Of a DNA stretch of 64,000 nt, positions 1 to 11,889 are shown piece after piece. A program made the translations under genes and the position numbers. Source of the stretch: Brooklawnia sp937867175 (GTDB taxonomy: Bacteria; Actinomycetota; Actinomycetes; Propionibacteriales; Propionibacteriaceae); the NCBI GenBank assembly GCA_036821905.1, contig DAISIR010000001.1, positions 248,001-312,000 on the forward strand, read 5' to 3'. Below the pieces are notes generated by a model. It did no database searches and had not been told where the DNA came from. It was given only the letters and a program-made list of their open reading frames with translations. How positions within the stretch are numbered: the first letter of the stretch is position 1; every line of letters starts with the position of its first letter.

Positions 1-155
1 AGGTTGACCAGCCTGGGCAGCACGTAGTCGTCCAACTGCGCGACGATCTGGCGCGCCGTCGAGGCGCTGGCCTTCGAGTCGGGTAGCTCCAACGGCAGCT
101 TCGCCTGCTCGAGGGCCGCACGCAACGCAGCCAGCGACGCTGCCAGCACCATCAT
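1..155 (-). CDS. Dynamin-like GTPase, N-terminal fragment
   Basis: Only the first ~50 codons lie in the window; the gene runs off the left edge. The reading starts MMVLAASLAALRAAL and continues to LDDYVLPRLVN, the lead-in that in actinobacterial YfjP/dynamin-type GTPases directly precedes the P-loop. The P-loop itself is outside the window, so the assignment rests on this N-terminal pattern. A GGGAGG ribosome-binding site lies just upstream; its spacing favours the second ATG (152) or the following GTG (149) over the first ATG (155). Family assignment is inference from a short stretch. Confidence 0.5.
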   Translation of the reverse strand, partial: MMVLAASLAALRAALEQAKLPLELPDSKASASTARQIVAQLDDYVLPRLVN

Positions 156-192
156 TCCTCCCGGCTACTAGATACCCCCCAACTCTGGCACG

Positions 193-1749
193 TCAACGCG
201 CGGCAGGTGGCCAACTCTCAGCGCCCGCACCCACCGGAGCACCGGTCGGGGGTGCCCAGCGCTGGACGTTCTGGCGTCCCCCCAGGCGCTCGGCGAACGC
301 GTCACGCCTGCGTTGCCGGAAGGCCCGCCACCACTCGCCCCACTCGGGCGGGATTAGCGGGACTCCCGCAGCATGATCGATAGCCCAGACTCGGGCCTGC
401 CCGGCCGCCAGGATGAGTTCGCGCTCCCGCTCGATGGCCATCGCGTCCACGGTGCCACGCAGTTCGGCGTCCCTCAGGTACGCCAGTTCGGTGAGGCTGC
501 GTTGCAGCGCCAACGTCGCACGAAAGACCCGCGGGCCACGCAGCAGCGCGGACAACGTCATCCGCCAGCGTCCGAAGATGCGGCTGAACTCGGACGGATC
601 GGATTCCGACAGCCAACCCAGTTGGACGTACTCACCGAGCCGGGCACGGATGTTCCGGCTCTGGTGGACGTACCGGAAGATCGTGTAGATGACCAAGACC
701 AGCACGGCGACCCAGCCTCCGATGATCAGGATCATCGAGTTGTCCGAAAGCGAGGCGATGCCGTTGAACAGCATGTGCCCGAAGGCGGCTGCCAGGTAAC
801 CAGCCGCCGGAGCCAGTACCCGCACCAGCTTGCTGCGATTCAGCAAAGCGACGATGAGCCCGAGCGCGGTCATCCCGGTGAACAGTGGGTGACCGAAGGA
901 CATCGCCACGCCACGCATCAAGACCAAGCTGTTCAGTTCGGCCTGCGCGTCAGTCTGGTAGATGGTGACCGAGTACATGTAGACACGCAGGTAGTAGACG
1001 ATGTTCTCGGTGAACGCGAACCCGAGAGCGGAAAGGCTCGCCAAGGTCAGCATCTGATGGACACTGACAATACGACGCCGCATCAGGATCGCCAGCCCGA
1101 ACAGCACCGTCGCCTTCGCAGCCTCCTCAACGAATGGGGCCGAGAAGATGGCTGCCCGAGCGCCCTGTGAGGGGTCGACAGGGCCTTCCGCGCGCATCAG
1201 CTCCCCCGCCCACGAGTTGATGTGCAGCGAAATGAAAACGGCCGCCGCTGCGCCCCAACCCAGCGCGAGCCACTTCATCGTCCAGGTGGTCGGACGCAGT
1301 CGGTCAATGAAGGCCAGGATGACCAAGTAGACCCCGAGAGTGGCAGCCGCCATCCGGGTCACCAGCCAAAAGGCCTCATTGATCTGACCCCAGGTGAGGG
1401 TGGTTGGGTGACCGTACGCCTCCTCGGTGACCGCCGCGACCTCCTCGATCAGGCCGTTCCCGATGGTGCGGTAGACCGAGAACAGCAGCACCGCGTAGCC
1501 GATGGTGAGTGCCAAGGCCAGCCACGTGTACGGGTTGCGCAGCACTCTGCGCTGCCACCAGCCCAGACGCGGGTCGGTGTGCAAGGCAAGCCCGTTGCGG
1601 GCCCGCCGGTACTGTGCTGGGTGATCGTCATGGCCCGACTCCCCCAGACCCTCTGGTGCTGTGGAGATACGCGTCGCTGCTCCGCGTCCGGTCGCCCGCA
1701 CGGGCACGGTCGCCGCAGGTGGCCGCCAGATGTCGGCGTCAGCGCTCAT
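193..1749 (-). CDS. PrsW-family intramembrane metalloprotease
   Basis: A 518-residue multi-pass membrane protein. Helices begin near residue 73 after a polar N-terminus. Conserved PrsW motifs are visible in order: EEAAKA at 208-213, FAFTEN at 244-249, HPLFT at 287-291 and a later FGHMLFNG segment that supplies a further conserved His. Family members cut within or next to membranes, for example anti-sigma factors in Bacillus; the substrate here is unknown. About 150 residues follow the last membrane helix and are charged and soluble, longer than in short PrsW proteins. No strong ribosome-binding site precedes the chosen ATG, so the true start may be internal. The next gene is divergent, with about 60 bp between them. 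Confidence 0.85.
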   Translation of the reverse strand: MSADADIWRPPAATVPVRATGRGAATRISTAPEGLGESGHDDHPAQYRRARNGLALHTDPRLGWWQRRVLRNPYTWLALALTIGYAVLLFSVYRTIGNGLIEEVAAVTEEAYGHPTTLTWGQINEAFWLVTRMAAATLGVYLVILAFIDRLRPTTWTMKWLALGWGAAAAVFISLHINSWAGELMRAEGPVDPSQGARAAIFSAPFVEEAAKATVLFGLAILMRRRIVSVHQMLTLASLSALGFAFTENIVYYLRVYMYSVTIYQTDAQAELNSLVLMRGVAMSFGHPLFTGMTALGLIVALLNRSKLVRVLAPAAGYLAAAFGHMLFNGIASLSDNSMILIIGGWVAVLVLVIYTIFRYVHQSRNIRARLGEYVQLGWLSESDPSEFSRIFGRWRMTLSALLRGPRVFRATLALQRSLTELAYLRDAELRGTVDAMAIERERELILAAGQARVWAIDHAAGVPLIPPEWGEWWRAFRQRRRDAFAERLGGRQNVQRWAPPTGAPVGAGAESWPPAAR

Positions 1750-1808
1750 GCGGGCAAGACTACCTGCCGAGCGAGCGTGCTCCCGTCGGCTCGTGGCAGG
1801 ATCGGCTC

Positions 1809-2531
1809 ATGCTGGAAACCCGTGACCTGCACAAGTCGTTCGGCGACCTCGAGGTGCTTCATGGCATCACCACCACCTTCAACGAGGGCGAGGTGGTAGG
1901 CATCATCGGCCCTTCCGGATCAGGCAAGTCGACGCTACTGCGCTGCCTGAACCGGTTGGAAGTTGCCACCAGCGGTCAGGTGATGTTCAAGGGACGCGAC
2001 ATCGGCGCACCGGACGTCGACATCAACCAGGTGCGTCAGCAGATCGGTATGGTCTTCCAGCGCTTCAACCTGTTCCCCCGCCTCACGGTGACCGAGAACA
2101 TAACCTTGGCGCCGGTCGAGTTGGGCCGGGAGTCGCTCGACGAGGCCCACGCGCAGGCACGAAAACTGTTGGCGAAAGTCGGGCTGACCGACAAGGCGGA
2201 CGCGATGCCCGCTGAGTTGTCCGGTGGGCAACAGCAGCGGGTGGCCATCGCCCGGGCATTGGCGATGGAGCCAGAGGTGATGCTGTTCGACGAGGCCACC
2301 AGCGCACTGGACCCGGAAATGGTCGGGGAGGTGCTGGCAGTCATCGCGCAACTGGCCAACGAGGGCATGACGATGATCCTGGTCACCCACGAGATGGCGT
2401 TCGCCCGCGAGGTCGCCGACCGAATCCTCTTCCTGGACGGCGGCCTGATCGTCGAGGACGGCCCACCTGAGCAGGTACTCGGGGCGCCGAAACTGGCCCG
2501 CACGAGGGAGTTCCTGAACCGGGTCTTGTGA
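1809..2531 (+). CDS. Amino-acid-type ABC transporter ATP-binding protein
   Basis: A 240-residue ABC ATPase of the GlnQ/HisP polar-amino-acid class. Visible motifs are Walker A GPSGSGKST (34-42), Q-loop region VFQRFNLFP, signature LSGGQQQRVAIARAL, Walker B MLFDEATSALDPE and the H-loop TH in LVTHEMAFA. The ATG at 1809 is chosen because it starts the canonical first strand (MLETRDLHKSFG); the frame stays open upstream but that part is unlike the family. No permease or solute-binding protein lies within the window on either side, so the ATPase is an orphan here and must pair with a membrane component elsewhere or have another role. Substrate cannot be inferred. Confidence 0.9.
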   Translation: MLETRDLHKSFGDLEVLHGITTTFNEGEVVGIIGPSGSGKSTLLRCLNRLEVATSGQVMFKGRDIGAPDVDINQVRQQIGMVFQRFNLFPRLTVTENITLAPVELGRESLDEAHAQARKLLAKVGLTDKADAMPAELSGGQQQRVAIARALAMEPEVMLFDEATSALDPEMVGEVLAVIAQLANEGMTMILVTHEMAFAREVADRILFLDGGLIVEDGPPEQVLGAPKLARTREFLNRVL

Positions 2532-2550
2532 GCCGTGTCGATCCTCGCCG

Positions 2551-2623
2551 CGCCCCCGGCGAGGATCGAACTCGCGACCTGCCGCTTAGAAGGCGGTTGC
2601 TCTATCCACTGAGCTACGGAGGC
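2551..2623 (-). tRNA. tRNA-Arg (anticodon TCT)
   Basis: A 73-nt cloverleaf. The acceptor arms GCCTCCG and CGGGGGC pair with one G-U, the anticodon loop is CTTCTAA giving TCT, and the T-arm is GCGAG-TTCGATC-CTCGC. The top pair of the anticodon stem is an A-C mismatch. CCA is not encoded. It lies in the gap between the ABC ATPase stop and the oligoribonuclease gene, and there is no integrase next to it. Confidence 0.93.
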
Positions 2624-2725
2624 GTCGTACAGCCTACCGTCTGACCGCGCGTGCCGGACCTCCGGGACGAACTGGTCGCATTCGGGCCGGGTGACCAAGA
2701 TCGCTAACCTTGAGGCGTGATTGAC

Positions 2726-3376
2726 ATGCTGGTGTGGATCGACCTCGAAATGACCGGGCTCGACTTGGCCAAGGACGCCCTTATTGAGATCGCGGTGCTG
2801 GTCACCGACGGCGACCTGAACGTGCAGGACGACGGACTCGACCTGTTGATTCCGCCTTCCGCGCAAGCGATGGACGCCATGGGCGACTTCGTCCGCAAGA
2901 TGCACACCGATTCCGGGTTGCTGGACGAATTGACGCGCGCAACCCTGACGATGGCGCAGGCCGAACAACAGGTGCTCGACTACATCAAGCAGTACGTCCC
3001 CGTGCCGAGGAAGGCGCCGTTGGCCGGCAACACGATCGGCACCGACCGGTCGTTCCTGGCACGCGACATGCCACTGCTCGAAGGACACCTGCACTACCGC
3101 AACGTCGACGTCTCCAGCGTCAAGGAGTTGGCCCGCCGCTGGTTCCCGAAGGCCTATTACGCCGCCCCCGCCAAGCACGGCAATCATCGTGCCCTCGCCG
3201 ATATCCAGGAATCGATCGAGGAACTGCGCTACTACCGGGAAGCCGTCTTCGTGCCGTTGCCCGGTCCATCGACCGGACAGTCTCGCATCATCGCCAGCAA
3301 GCACGAGGGTGCGCTGACCGGCTTCGGGGAGGCGGCCCAGGCCTTCGAGGGTAGCGACGAGGCGTCGGACAGCTGA
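2726..3376 (+). CDS. orn: Oligoribonuclease
   Basis: A DEDDh-family 3'-5' exoribonuclease that finishes mRNA decay by degrading di- to penta-nucleotides. LVWIDLEMTGLD at the N-terminus supplies the first Asp/Glu pair, the middle segment NTIGTDRSFL and the C-terminal KHGNHRALADIQESI supply the remaining acidic residues and the His. About 216 residues is slightly longer than the ~200 usual, with a C-terminal extension. A GAGG box ends 10 nt before the ATG at 2726; an in-frame GTG at 2717 would add three residues but sits directly on that box. It is a stand-alone gene convergent with Ku. Confidence 0.93.
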   Translation: MLVWIDLEMTGLDLAKDALIEIAVLVTDGDLNVQDDGLDLLIPPSAQAMDAMGDFVRKMHTDSGLLDELTRATLTMAQAEQQVLDYIKQYVPVPRKAPLAGNTIGTDRSFLARDMPLLEGHLHYRNVDVSSVKELARRWFPKAYYAAPAKHGNHRALADIQESIEELRYYREAVFVPLPGPSTGQSRIIASKHEGALTGFGEAAQAFEGSDEASDS

Positions 3377-3393
3377 GCGTCGAACCCCGCTGC

Positions 3394-4248
3394 TCAGCTC
3401 GCCTTGCGGCGCCGGCCGGGCTTCGCCTCAGCAGGTTCGGGCTGATCGGCATCGCCCTTCGGCGCAGCGTCACGGCGCTTCTTGGCCGCATCGACCGAGG
3501 CCCGCAGCGCAGCCATCAGGTCGACGACCTCGCCGCCGCCTTCGCTGACCGGAGCCTTCGGCAACTCGACACCGCTGAGCTTGGCCTGCACCAACTCCTC
3601 CAAGGCGATCCGGTACTGGTCGGAATAGTCATCGGGCCGCCACTCGCCGGACATCTGCTCGATGAACATCTCGGCCATCCCAACCTCGGCCTGGGTGGCC
3701 TTCACGTCCGTCGGCGGCTCGGCGAACTGCGAGTCACGCACCTCGTCCGGCCACAGCATGGTGTCCATCACCAGCAGGTCGCCGCGCGGCCTGATCAGCG
3801 CCAGTGATTCCCTGGTCCGCAACGCCACCTTCACCACGCCCGCCTTGCCGGTCTTCGCCAGTGCATCGCGTAGCAACACGTAGGGTTTGACGCCGACGCC
3901 GTTGGCCTCGATCAGGTAAGTCTTCTCGAAGTAGACTGGATCGATCTCGGACTCATCTACGAACTGCACAATGTCAACGGTTCTCGAGCTGGCCAGCGGG
4001 AGTTGCTCCAGTTCCTCCTTGGTAAGGACGGCCTGGCGTCCGTCGGGTGCCAAGTATCCCCGCTCAATCTGGTCGTAGGGAATCTCCTGACCGCAGACCT
4101 CACAGACCCTCTTGTAGCGGATCCGGCCGCCGTCTGCGCCGTGCACCTGATGCAGCTGGATGTCCTGCTGCTGGGTCGCCGAGTAGAGCTTCACCGGGAT
4201 CACGATCAACCCGAAAGAGATCGCGCCGTCCCAGGTTGATCGAGGCAT
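3394..4248 (-). CDS. ku: Non-homologous end-joining protein Ku
   Basis: A bacterial Ku of 284 residues, which forms a homodimeric ring on DNA ends and recruits LigD. The N-terminus MPRSTWDGAISFGLIVIPVKLYSA is the family hallmark (WxGxIxFGLxxIPV), followed by the conserved CEVCGQEIPYDQIERGY block. The C-terminus is a Lys/Arg-rich tail, typical of actinobacterial Ku and used for DNA binding. The ATG at 4248 has an AAAGGA box; the frame extends upstream but is not Ku-like. No ligD is present in this window. Its start lies 2 nt after the stop of the DUF6912 gene, so the two are probably co-translated. Confidence 0.95.
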   Translation of the reverse strand: MPRSTWDGAISFGLIVIPVKLYSATQQQDIQLHQVHGADGGRIRYKRVCEVCGQEIPYDQIERGYLAPDGRQAVLTKEELEQLPLASSRTVDIVQFVDESEIDPVYFEKTYLIEANGVGVKPYVLLRDALAKTGKAGVVKVALRTRESLALIRPRGDLLVMDTMLWPDEVRDSQFAEPPTDVKATQAEVGMAEMFIEQMSGEWRPDDYSDQYRIALEELVQAKLSGVELPKAPVSEGGGEVVDLMAALRASVDAAKKRRDAAPKGDADQPEPAEAKPGRRRKAS

Positions 4249-4250
4249 GG

Positions 4251-4724
4251 CTAGTCCTTTCGCAGTTCGACCACCGAGTGCCAAAGCAGGTCGTGCTGGG
4301 CGTGCATAGTGGACACCATGGGGGCATCCCAAGCGTCGTCGAGGTCGAGCCCGGCGATCGAGGTGGCCACCTCGTCGACCGGCACGTCCTGCTCGTCGGT
4401 GAACCAGGCCTCCACGGCAGACGCCGCAAGTTGGGCGAGTCGGTGACCGCCGTTGGCCTCCTCGGGGCCAGCAAGCAGGCAAGCGGAATCGACCATGGCC
4501 GTCAGCACCAAGCGTCGTCCGGTTTCCCGCAACGACCACAGTCCGGCCAGTAGCAACGCTGCATATTCGGCCTCCTCGTGGTCGTTCGGTTGCAGACCGA
4601 AGGTGTCGAGCAGCATCGGCGTCACGGTGAAGACCTGCAGGGGTCCGGGCACGACCTGCCCGTTAGCCACCAACCGGGCCTGCTCGGTCGTCACTGGAAC
4701 GCAAACCAGAACCTTCTGCGCCAT
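4251..4724 (-). CDS. DUF6912-like hypothetical protein, upstream of ku
   Basis: A 157-residue soluble protein beginning MAQKVLVCVPVTTEQARLVANG. The pattern (a short strand of cV-P-T at the start, a VTP segment, an EEAEYAALLLAG helix, then a V-VLTAMVDSA strand) resembles the actinobacterial DUF6912 family, whose function is not known. It has no catalytic signature I recognise and no signal peptide. Start at 4724 is chosen because the upstream extension in the same frame is Arg/Pro-rich out-of-frame-like sequence. It is the first gene of a two-gene unit with ku. Confidence 0.7.
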   Translation of the reverse strand: MAQKVLVCVPVTTEQARLVANGQVVPGPLQVFTVTPMLLDTFGLQPNDHEEAEYAALLLAGLWSLRETGRRLVLTAMVDSACLLAGPEEANGGHRLAQLAASAVEAWFTDEQDVPVDEVATSIAGLDLDDAWDAPMVSTMHAQHDLLWHSVVELRKD

Positions 4725-4835
4725 CGATCCGCCCCTTCCTGTCTTCGAGTGTGACACGAAACCGAATACCACGGCGGTGTTGTTGATCTGCGCGAACGAT
4801 GCGCGTGGGTGTGGGCGCCCGGCGGGACCAGGTTC

Positions 4836-4862
4836 CTTCGGCCCCCGGGCCTTGGGCCGAAG
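4836..4862. repeat. Inverted repeat in divergent intergenic region
   Basis: CTTCGGCCC (4836-4844) and GGGCCGAAG (4854-4862) form a perfect 9-bp stem with a 9-nt loop. It lies in the 260-bp region between the divergent DUF6912/ku unit and the Rv3235-like gene, where a terminator is not expected, so a protein-binding site or 5' UTR structure is possible. Rest of this gap shows nothing I can name. Confidence 0.5.
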
Positions 4863-5409
4863 CGACCGCGGGCCGGCACGGGGTGTGCCCGACGGTACGC
4901 CCGGGAACAGCCCACGAAGGCTCGCGCACCTGGAGTTGTCCACAGATCCTGGCGGAGCGCTTCTGGACCACCGGCCTCAGTGAGCATGCTTGCAGGCATG
5001 AGCATCTGCCTGCCCCCCTTGCCCGGCTGGACTGATCCCGATCTATGGCTGGACGGCCTCACTGCGCCACCCCAGCCGGTGCCGGACGCCGCCCGGCCGG
5101 TGGCCGGCAGCCTGGTCCGGGTGCTCGCCGAGGTCCTGATGGGTCAACGAAGCCCCGAGCAGTTGGGGCGATGGCTGCACCCCGACCAGATCGCCCGGCT
5201 CACCACCTTGGTCCGCCAGTTGCGCGGGGCGAAGGTTCGGATCCAGCGGTGCACCCTGGTGAGCACTGCGCCGGAACGGGTCGAGGGTACGGTGCTGTTG
5301 CACTGCGGCGAGCGTCGACTCGCCGCAGCCATCCGACTCGACGAACATGACGGACGATGGGTCTGCGCTCAGCTCGAATTGCTGCTGCCGGAGGGGATCG
5401 CCGCGCCGG

Positions 5410-8382
<2,973 letters not shown>

Positions 8383-8549
8383 AGGTCAAGTCCTTTGCTG
8401 ATCCTCGCCGCCGGACGCACCCGGTGCGCGCCAACCTTGCAGCAGCAACCATCCTACGATGCCGGTGGCAAGGGCTTCACATCGTGCGCCCAGCTGTTCG
8501 CATCGTGCTCGGCGGGCACCTGCGTAGATGCCCGCCGGCCTCACAGCCG

Positions 8550-9179
8550 CTATGCCTCCTCTTCCACCGCCAGATGGATGACGCCGTAGTCGTATGCCTT
8601 GCGACGGTAGACGACGCTGGGCTCCCTGGTTTCGGCGTCGACGTAGAGGAAGAAGTCGTGGCCGACCAACTCCATCTCGTCGAGAGCTTGCGCCAAGGTC
8701 AGTGGTGCGGTGCTGAACCGCTTCTCGCGAACCACCAGCGGGCCATCACCGGTGACTTCGAGCCCGGCCACCCGATGCGTCGGAACGCCACCGGCCTCCG
8801 GCACGCTCGGCGCCGTGGCCGCGCCAGCCAGCTCGGGCTCGATGAATTCCCGTGCCCCGCGCAGGCCGCGATGCTCCTTGCGGCGATCGGAGGCCCGACG
8901 AAGCTGCGCCTTCAACTTGTCCTCGGCACGATCGAACGCAAGCATCTTCTCCGGTCCGTGCCCGGTGGCTCGTATCACCGGACCCCTGCCCCGCAACGTG
9001 ATCTCACAGCGAACATCGCCGTCTGGGTCGCCCTTGGAATCGTCAGCGGTGAACTCGACCTCGGTGCGGATTACGCGCTCACGTAGCCGCGAGATGGTGG
9101 AGTTGAGCCGATCGCTCACCTGCTCGCGGGTCGCGTCGCTGACCGTGAGGCGCCTGCCAGTGATACTGACGTCCATCAT
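8550..9179 (-). CDS. hpf: Long-form ribosome hibernation promoting factor
   Basis: A 209-residue HPF. The N-terminal domain (MDVSITGRRLTVSD to about residue 105) is the RaiA/YfiA S30AE fold that occupies the tRNA and mRNA path of the 30S subunit; a variable linker follows; the C-terminal ~55 residues (PLTLAQALDEMELVGHDFFLYVDAET) form the dimerisation domain that makes 100S ribosomes. Two ATGs are adjacent (9179, 9176); spacing from AAGGA favours 9176. It lies between comF and secA. A long-armed inverted repeat in its upstream region may be regulatory. Confidence 0.93.
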   Translation of the reverse strand: MMDVSITGRRLTVSDATREQVSDRLNSTISRLRERVIRTEVEFTADDSKGDPDGDVRCEITLRGRGPVIRATGHGPEKMLAFDRAEDKLKAQLRRASDRRKEHRGLRGAREFIEPELAGAATAPSVPEAGGVPTHRVAGLEVTGDGPLVVREKRFSTAPLTLAQALDEMELVGHDFFLYVDAETREPSVVYRRKAYDYGVIHLAVEEEA

Positions 9180-9249
9180 CGTTCCTTCCCTTGGGGCTGG
9201 CCGGAACGACCAGCCGTGTGCGTTGGGGCACGCATCTGGTGAAAACACG

Positions 9250-9317
9250 TGGCACGATCCCGCGGCTCGCATCGGTCCGGGTCTGGCCCGGGATCAATGC
9301 GCCACCAGATCGTGCCA
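9250..9317. promoter_or_regulatory. Paired 10-bp inverted arms upstream of hpf
   Basis: TGGCACGATC at 9250-9259 and its exact complement GATCGTGCCA at 9308-9317 flank 48 bp in the comF-hpf gap. Being upstream of hpf and downstream of comF they could be two binding half-sites, a looped operator, or a long stem in the hpf leader. No regulator is recognised from the sequence. Confidence 0.35.
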
Positions 9318-9327
9318 TGTATCAACG

Positions 9328-10008
9328 TTACTCACCCGACTCACCCCAGCGTGGGGTTTCGCAGATCGCCGCGAGCCCTGTCACCCGATGACCGGACGCC
9401 CGCAGCGCGCGGCATGCCTCGGCAGCCGTGGAACCCGTGGTGATGATGTCGTCGACCACCACCACCGCCAGCGAACCGGGCTCCGCGTCCATGGTTCCGG
9501 CCTGCGCGTCGAGGCGGGCAAGCCGGTTCCTGCCGACCTGGTCGGACGCGGCCCGACCGCGTCCCAGGATCGGACGCACCGCCAGGCCGAGCTCGCGCCC
9601 TGCGACCCCGGCCAAGGCCCTGGCATGGTCATAGCCGCGGCGTCGGACCGCGGCCCGATCGGAGGGCACCGGCACCAGGACGACGCCCGGGCCGGCGTCC
9701 AACCCCGCCACCGCCCGGGCCAGCAGGGCCCCGAGCAGCCCCGCCAGCTGCCAGGAGCCTTCGTCCTTGTGGGAGATCAACAGCCGGGACAGCGGTTCGG
9801 TGTAGGTGCCGCAGACCATCGCGTCCGGCAGCCCGGGCAAGGCGGGTCGGCGGACCCGGCGTGCCCCGTCTGGCAGCAGCGCGAGGCAGTTCTGGCAGAC
9901 CGCCCAGCCCGGCGTCCCGCAGCCCGGGCAGGACGCGCCGAGCAGCAGGTCGGCGGCTGCCGAGATCAGGCGATTGATGGCGGGCGGCAGCTGGTTCGTC
10001 TTCATCAC
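9328..10008 (-). CDS. comF: ComF-family phosphoribosyltransferase-like protein
   Basis: A 226-residue ComF protein. Four cysteines at 27, 30, 38 and 41 (CPGC...CQNC) form the N-terminal zinc finger. The C-terminal PRTase fold ends in the PRPP loop VVVVDDIITTGSTA. ComF family proteins bind single-stranded DNA and act with DprA during transformation in competent species; in actinobacteria the role is not established. It lies 78 bp downstream of lpqB and upstream of hpf, the standard order. Chosen start MMKTNQLPPAINRL is supported by the immediate onset of the conserved domain. Confidence 0.9.
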   Translation of the reverse strand: MMKTNQLPPAINRLISAAADLLLGASCPGCGTPGWAVCQNCLALLPDGARRVRRPALPGLPDAMVCGTYTEPLSRLLISHKDEGSWQLAGLLGALLARAVAGLDAGPGVVLVPVPSDRAAVRRRGYDHARALAGVAGRELGLAVRPILGRGRAASDQVGRNRLARLDAQAGTMDAEPGSLAVVVVDDIITTGSTAAEACRALRASGHRVTGLAAICETPRWGESGE

Positions 10009-10086
10009 CCGGCAAAGATGGGCGGTCGACGCCCGGATCGGTCAAAGTCGTCAGGATCTGTGGAAAACTCGCCCTCGAGGCGCAGG

Positions 10087-11889
10087 TCAACTGGGATACG
10101 CCAAGTCAGTGACGTTCATGATCAGCGATGTCCAGCGATACTGGGCCTCGTAGCGCAAGCCCAGATTCGCGGCCGTCACCACGGCGACTGCATTGACCGT
10201 ACCGACCGGCATCGCCGTCAGGCTGACCGGGTCCACGTCAGTCAGCGGGCCCTGCGAGGTGACCTGGGCGGCGTCCACGTCGAGCGAATGAACCGTGAAG
10301 GCGGGGTCACGCTCCCCGGCGCCGAGCACCAGGATCCGGTTGGGCGAGACGAACGCCACATCACGCAGGTGGGTGACCAGGCCGCGACTGGTGTTGACCG
10401 GCAGGGGGCGCCAGCCGTCCACGATGAGCTGATCGTTGCCCCGCAGCCGCAGAAACCCCAGCTGCTGCACCGTGCCGAACTCCGCGATGACCGCCATCCG
10501 CGTCATGTCCGGGCTGATCCGGAAGGCGATCACCCGGGCGTCGTCGAGTTCGGGCAGCTGAACCAGCGCCGCGTCGCCCTGCTGTCCGACGCGCACCGCG
10601 ACCGGTCCCCCATCGGTGTTATCGATCGTCCAAAGCATGCCGGACGCGTCGAACTGCGGTTTGACCAATTGCGTGCCGCTGTAGCGCAGCACCGGCAGCG
10701 TGTTGAAGGTGTCTGCGGCGAACAGCCTTTCCGCGTCCTCGCTGAGCACACCCAACCGGTCGCCGGCCCAGGACGCCGCCAACTGGCCGGGGGTCTCCTC
10801 CCAGCCACCACCGAGCGGGCCGGGCAAGGTGCTCACCACGCTGGACGGGGTCTCGCCGATCCTGATCACCACCCCGTCGCGCACCCCGAACAGGTCTCGC
10901 GCGACGACCGGCCGATCGGGTGTGAACCGGGCCACCGTCGTCATCCGGACCACGCCGTCCGCGTCGGTGCCGCGGATCGACAACTGGCGCCCGTTGGCTT
11001 CGATGCTCACCCCCGTGATCGTGTCGAAGTGGTCCAAGGTGAAAAGCAGCTGTGCGGCAGCCTGGATGCGCTGCTCAGCTGTTAGCGCCTCGATCTCTTC
11101 ACTGAGGTTGACGTGGGCCACCCCGTCGGCGTCCACCCGCGTACCAAGTGATTGCACCTCGGTGGGCAAGGCGTCCAGCACCGCGGGCCGCAGCCAGCTG
11201 CCCGGCCCGCTGATCAGTGCGCGCACCAGCGCATCAGGTGACTGGGGGTTCACATCGGACTGCCGCAGGAAGACCTGCGCCGAGACCAGGCGCTCCCCGC
11301 CGGCGTCCAGGTAGTAGACCGGCACCGATTGGAAGGCCCGATGGAATCGTTGGATCGACATCAGGATGCCGGGGCCGGGGTTACCGATCCGCCACTCGCC
11401 ATCCACCTGGGTCATCTGGAAGTTGTGGGTGAAGTCGGGTTCGTAGACCGCGGTGAAGACCTGCTCGGGGTCGAGGCGTCCAACCAGCGGAGCCCGCAGC
11501 ACCGCCGAACCGTCGGCGGTGACCACTCGGGTCTGCCCGGACGCATCGAAGACTCGAATGCCGCTCTCGGGACGCCAATCGCCCGCCGCTTCGGGTGTCA
11601 GGAACTGACGGGCCACCAGGTAGCCCTCACCGGGCGACTCGGACGCCGAGAAGAAACCCTCCAGGATGGCCTCCGGGCTGGCCCCCGCGACCGGCGCCTG
11701 GGCGGCGACGTCGATACCTCGGGCATGGCCATCGGGTACCGCAGCCACACTGACCTGCTCGACAGGCCCACTGGTCGGGAAGCTGGTGCAGCCAGCCAGT
11801 ACCAGCACCAGCAAGGTCACGAGCCACCGCCGCCTGGGCTGCTCCCAAGGTCGCCGCTGCTCGGCCCGCGCCATCGGCCCCCAGATCAC
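10087..11889 (-). CDS. lpqB: LpqB-family lipoprotein
   Basis: A 600-residue secreted lipoprotein. The signal peptide hydrophobic core WLVTLLVLVLAGC ends in a lipobox with the acylated Cys at 34. The mature part has a GerMN-type domain (QVFLRQSDVNPQSPDALVRALISGPGSWL) followed by a beta-propeller-like C-terminus. In mycobacteria LpqB binds the extracellular sensor of MtrB and modulates its signalling. Its start overlaps the mtrB stop by 4 bp (ATGA), so it is co-translated with the two-component system. Confidence 0.95.
   Translation of the reverse strand: MIWGPMARAEQRRPWEQPRRRWLVTLLVLVLAGCTSFPTSGPVEQVSVAAVPDGHARGIDVAAQAPVAGASPEAILEGFFSASESPGEGYLVARQFLTPEAAGDWRPESGIRVFDASGQTRVVTADGSAVLRAPLVGRLDPEQVFTAVYEPDFTHNFQMTQVDGEWRIGNPGPGILMSIQRFHRAFQSVPVYYLDAGGERLVSAQVFLRQSDVNPQSPDALVRALISGPGSWLRPAVLDALPTEVQSLGTRVDADGVAHVNLSEEIEALTAEQRIQAAAQLLFTLDHFDTITGVSIEANGRQLSIRGTDADGVVRMTTVARFTPDRPVVARDLFGVRDGVVIRIGETPSSVVSTLPGPLGGGWEETPGQLAASWAGDRLGVLSEDAERLFAADTFNTLPVLRYSGTQLVKPQFDASGMLWTIDNTDGGPVAVRVGQQGDAALVQLPELDDARVIAFRISPDMTRMAVIAEFGTVQQLGFLRLRGNDQLIVDGWRPLPVNTSRGLVTHLRDVAFVSPNRILVLGAGERDPAFTVHSLDVDAAQVTSQGPLTDVDPVSLTAMPVGTVNAVAVVTAANLGLRYEAQYRWTSLIMNVTDLAYPS

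Noticed and set aside
373..1170. 265-codon frame opposite prsW
   Set aside because: Antisense to a gene with four PrsW motifs; no own features.
2551..2623. tRNA-Arg as an island attachment site
   Set aside because: No integrase or direct repeat of its 3' end nearby; flanking genes are core.
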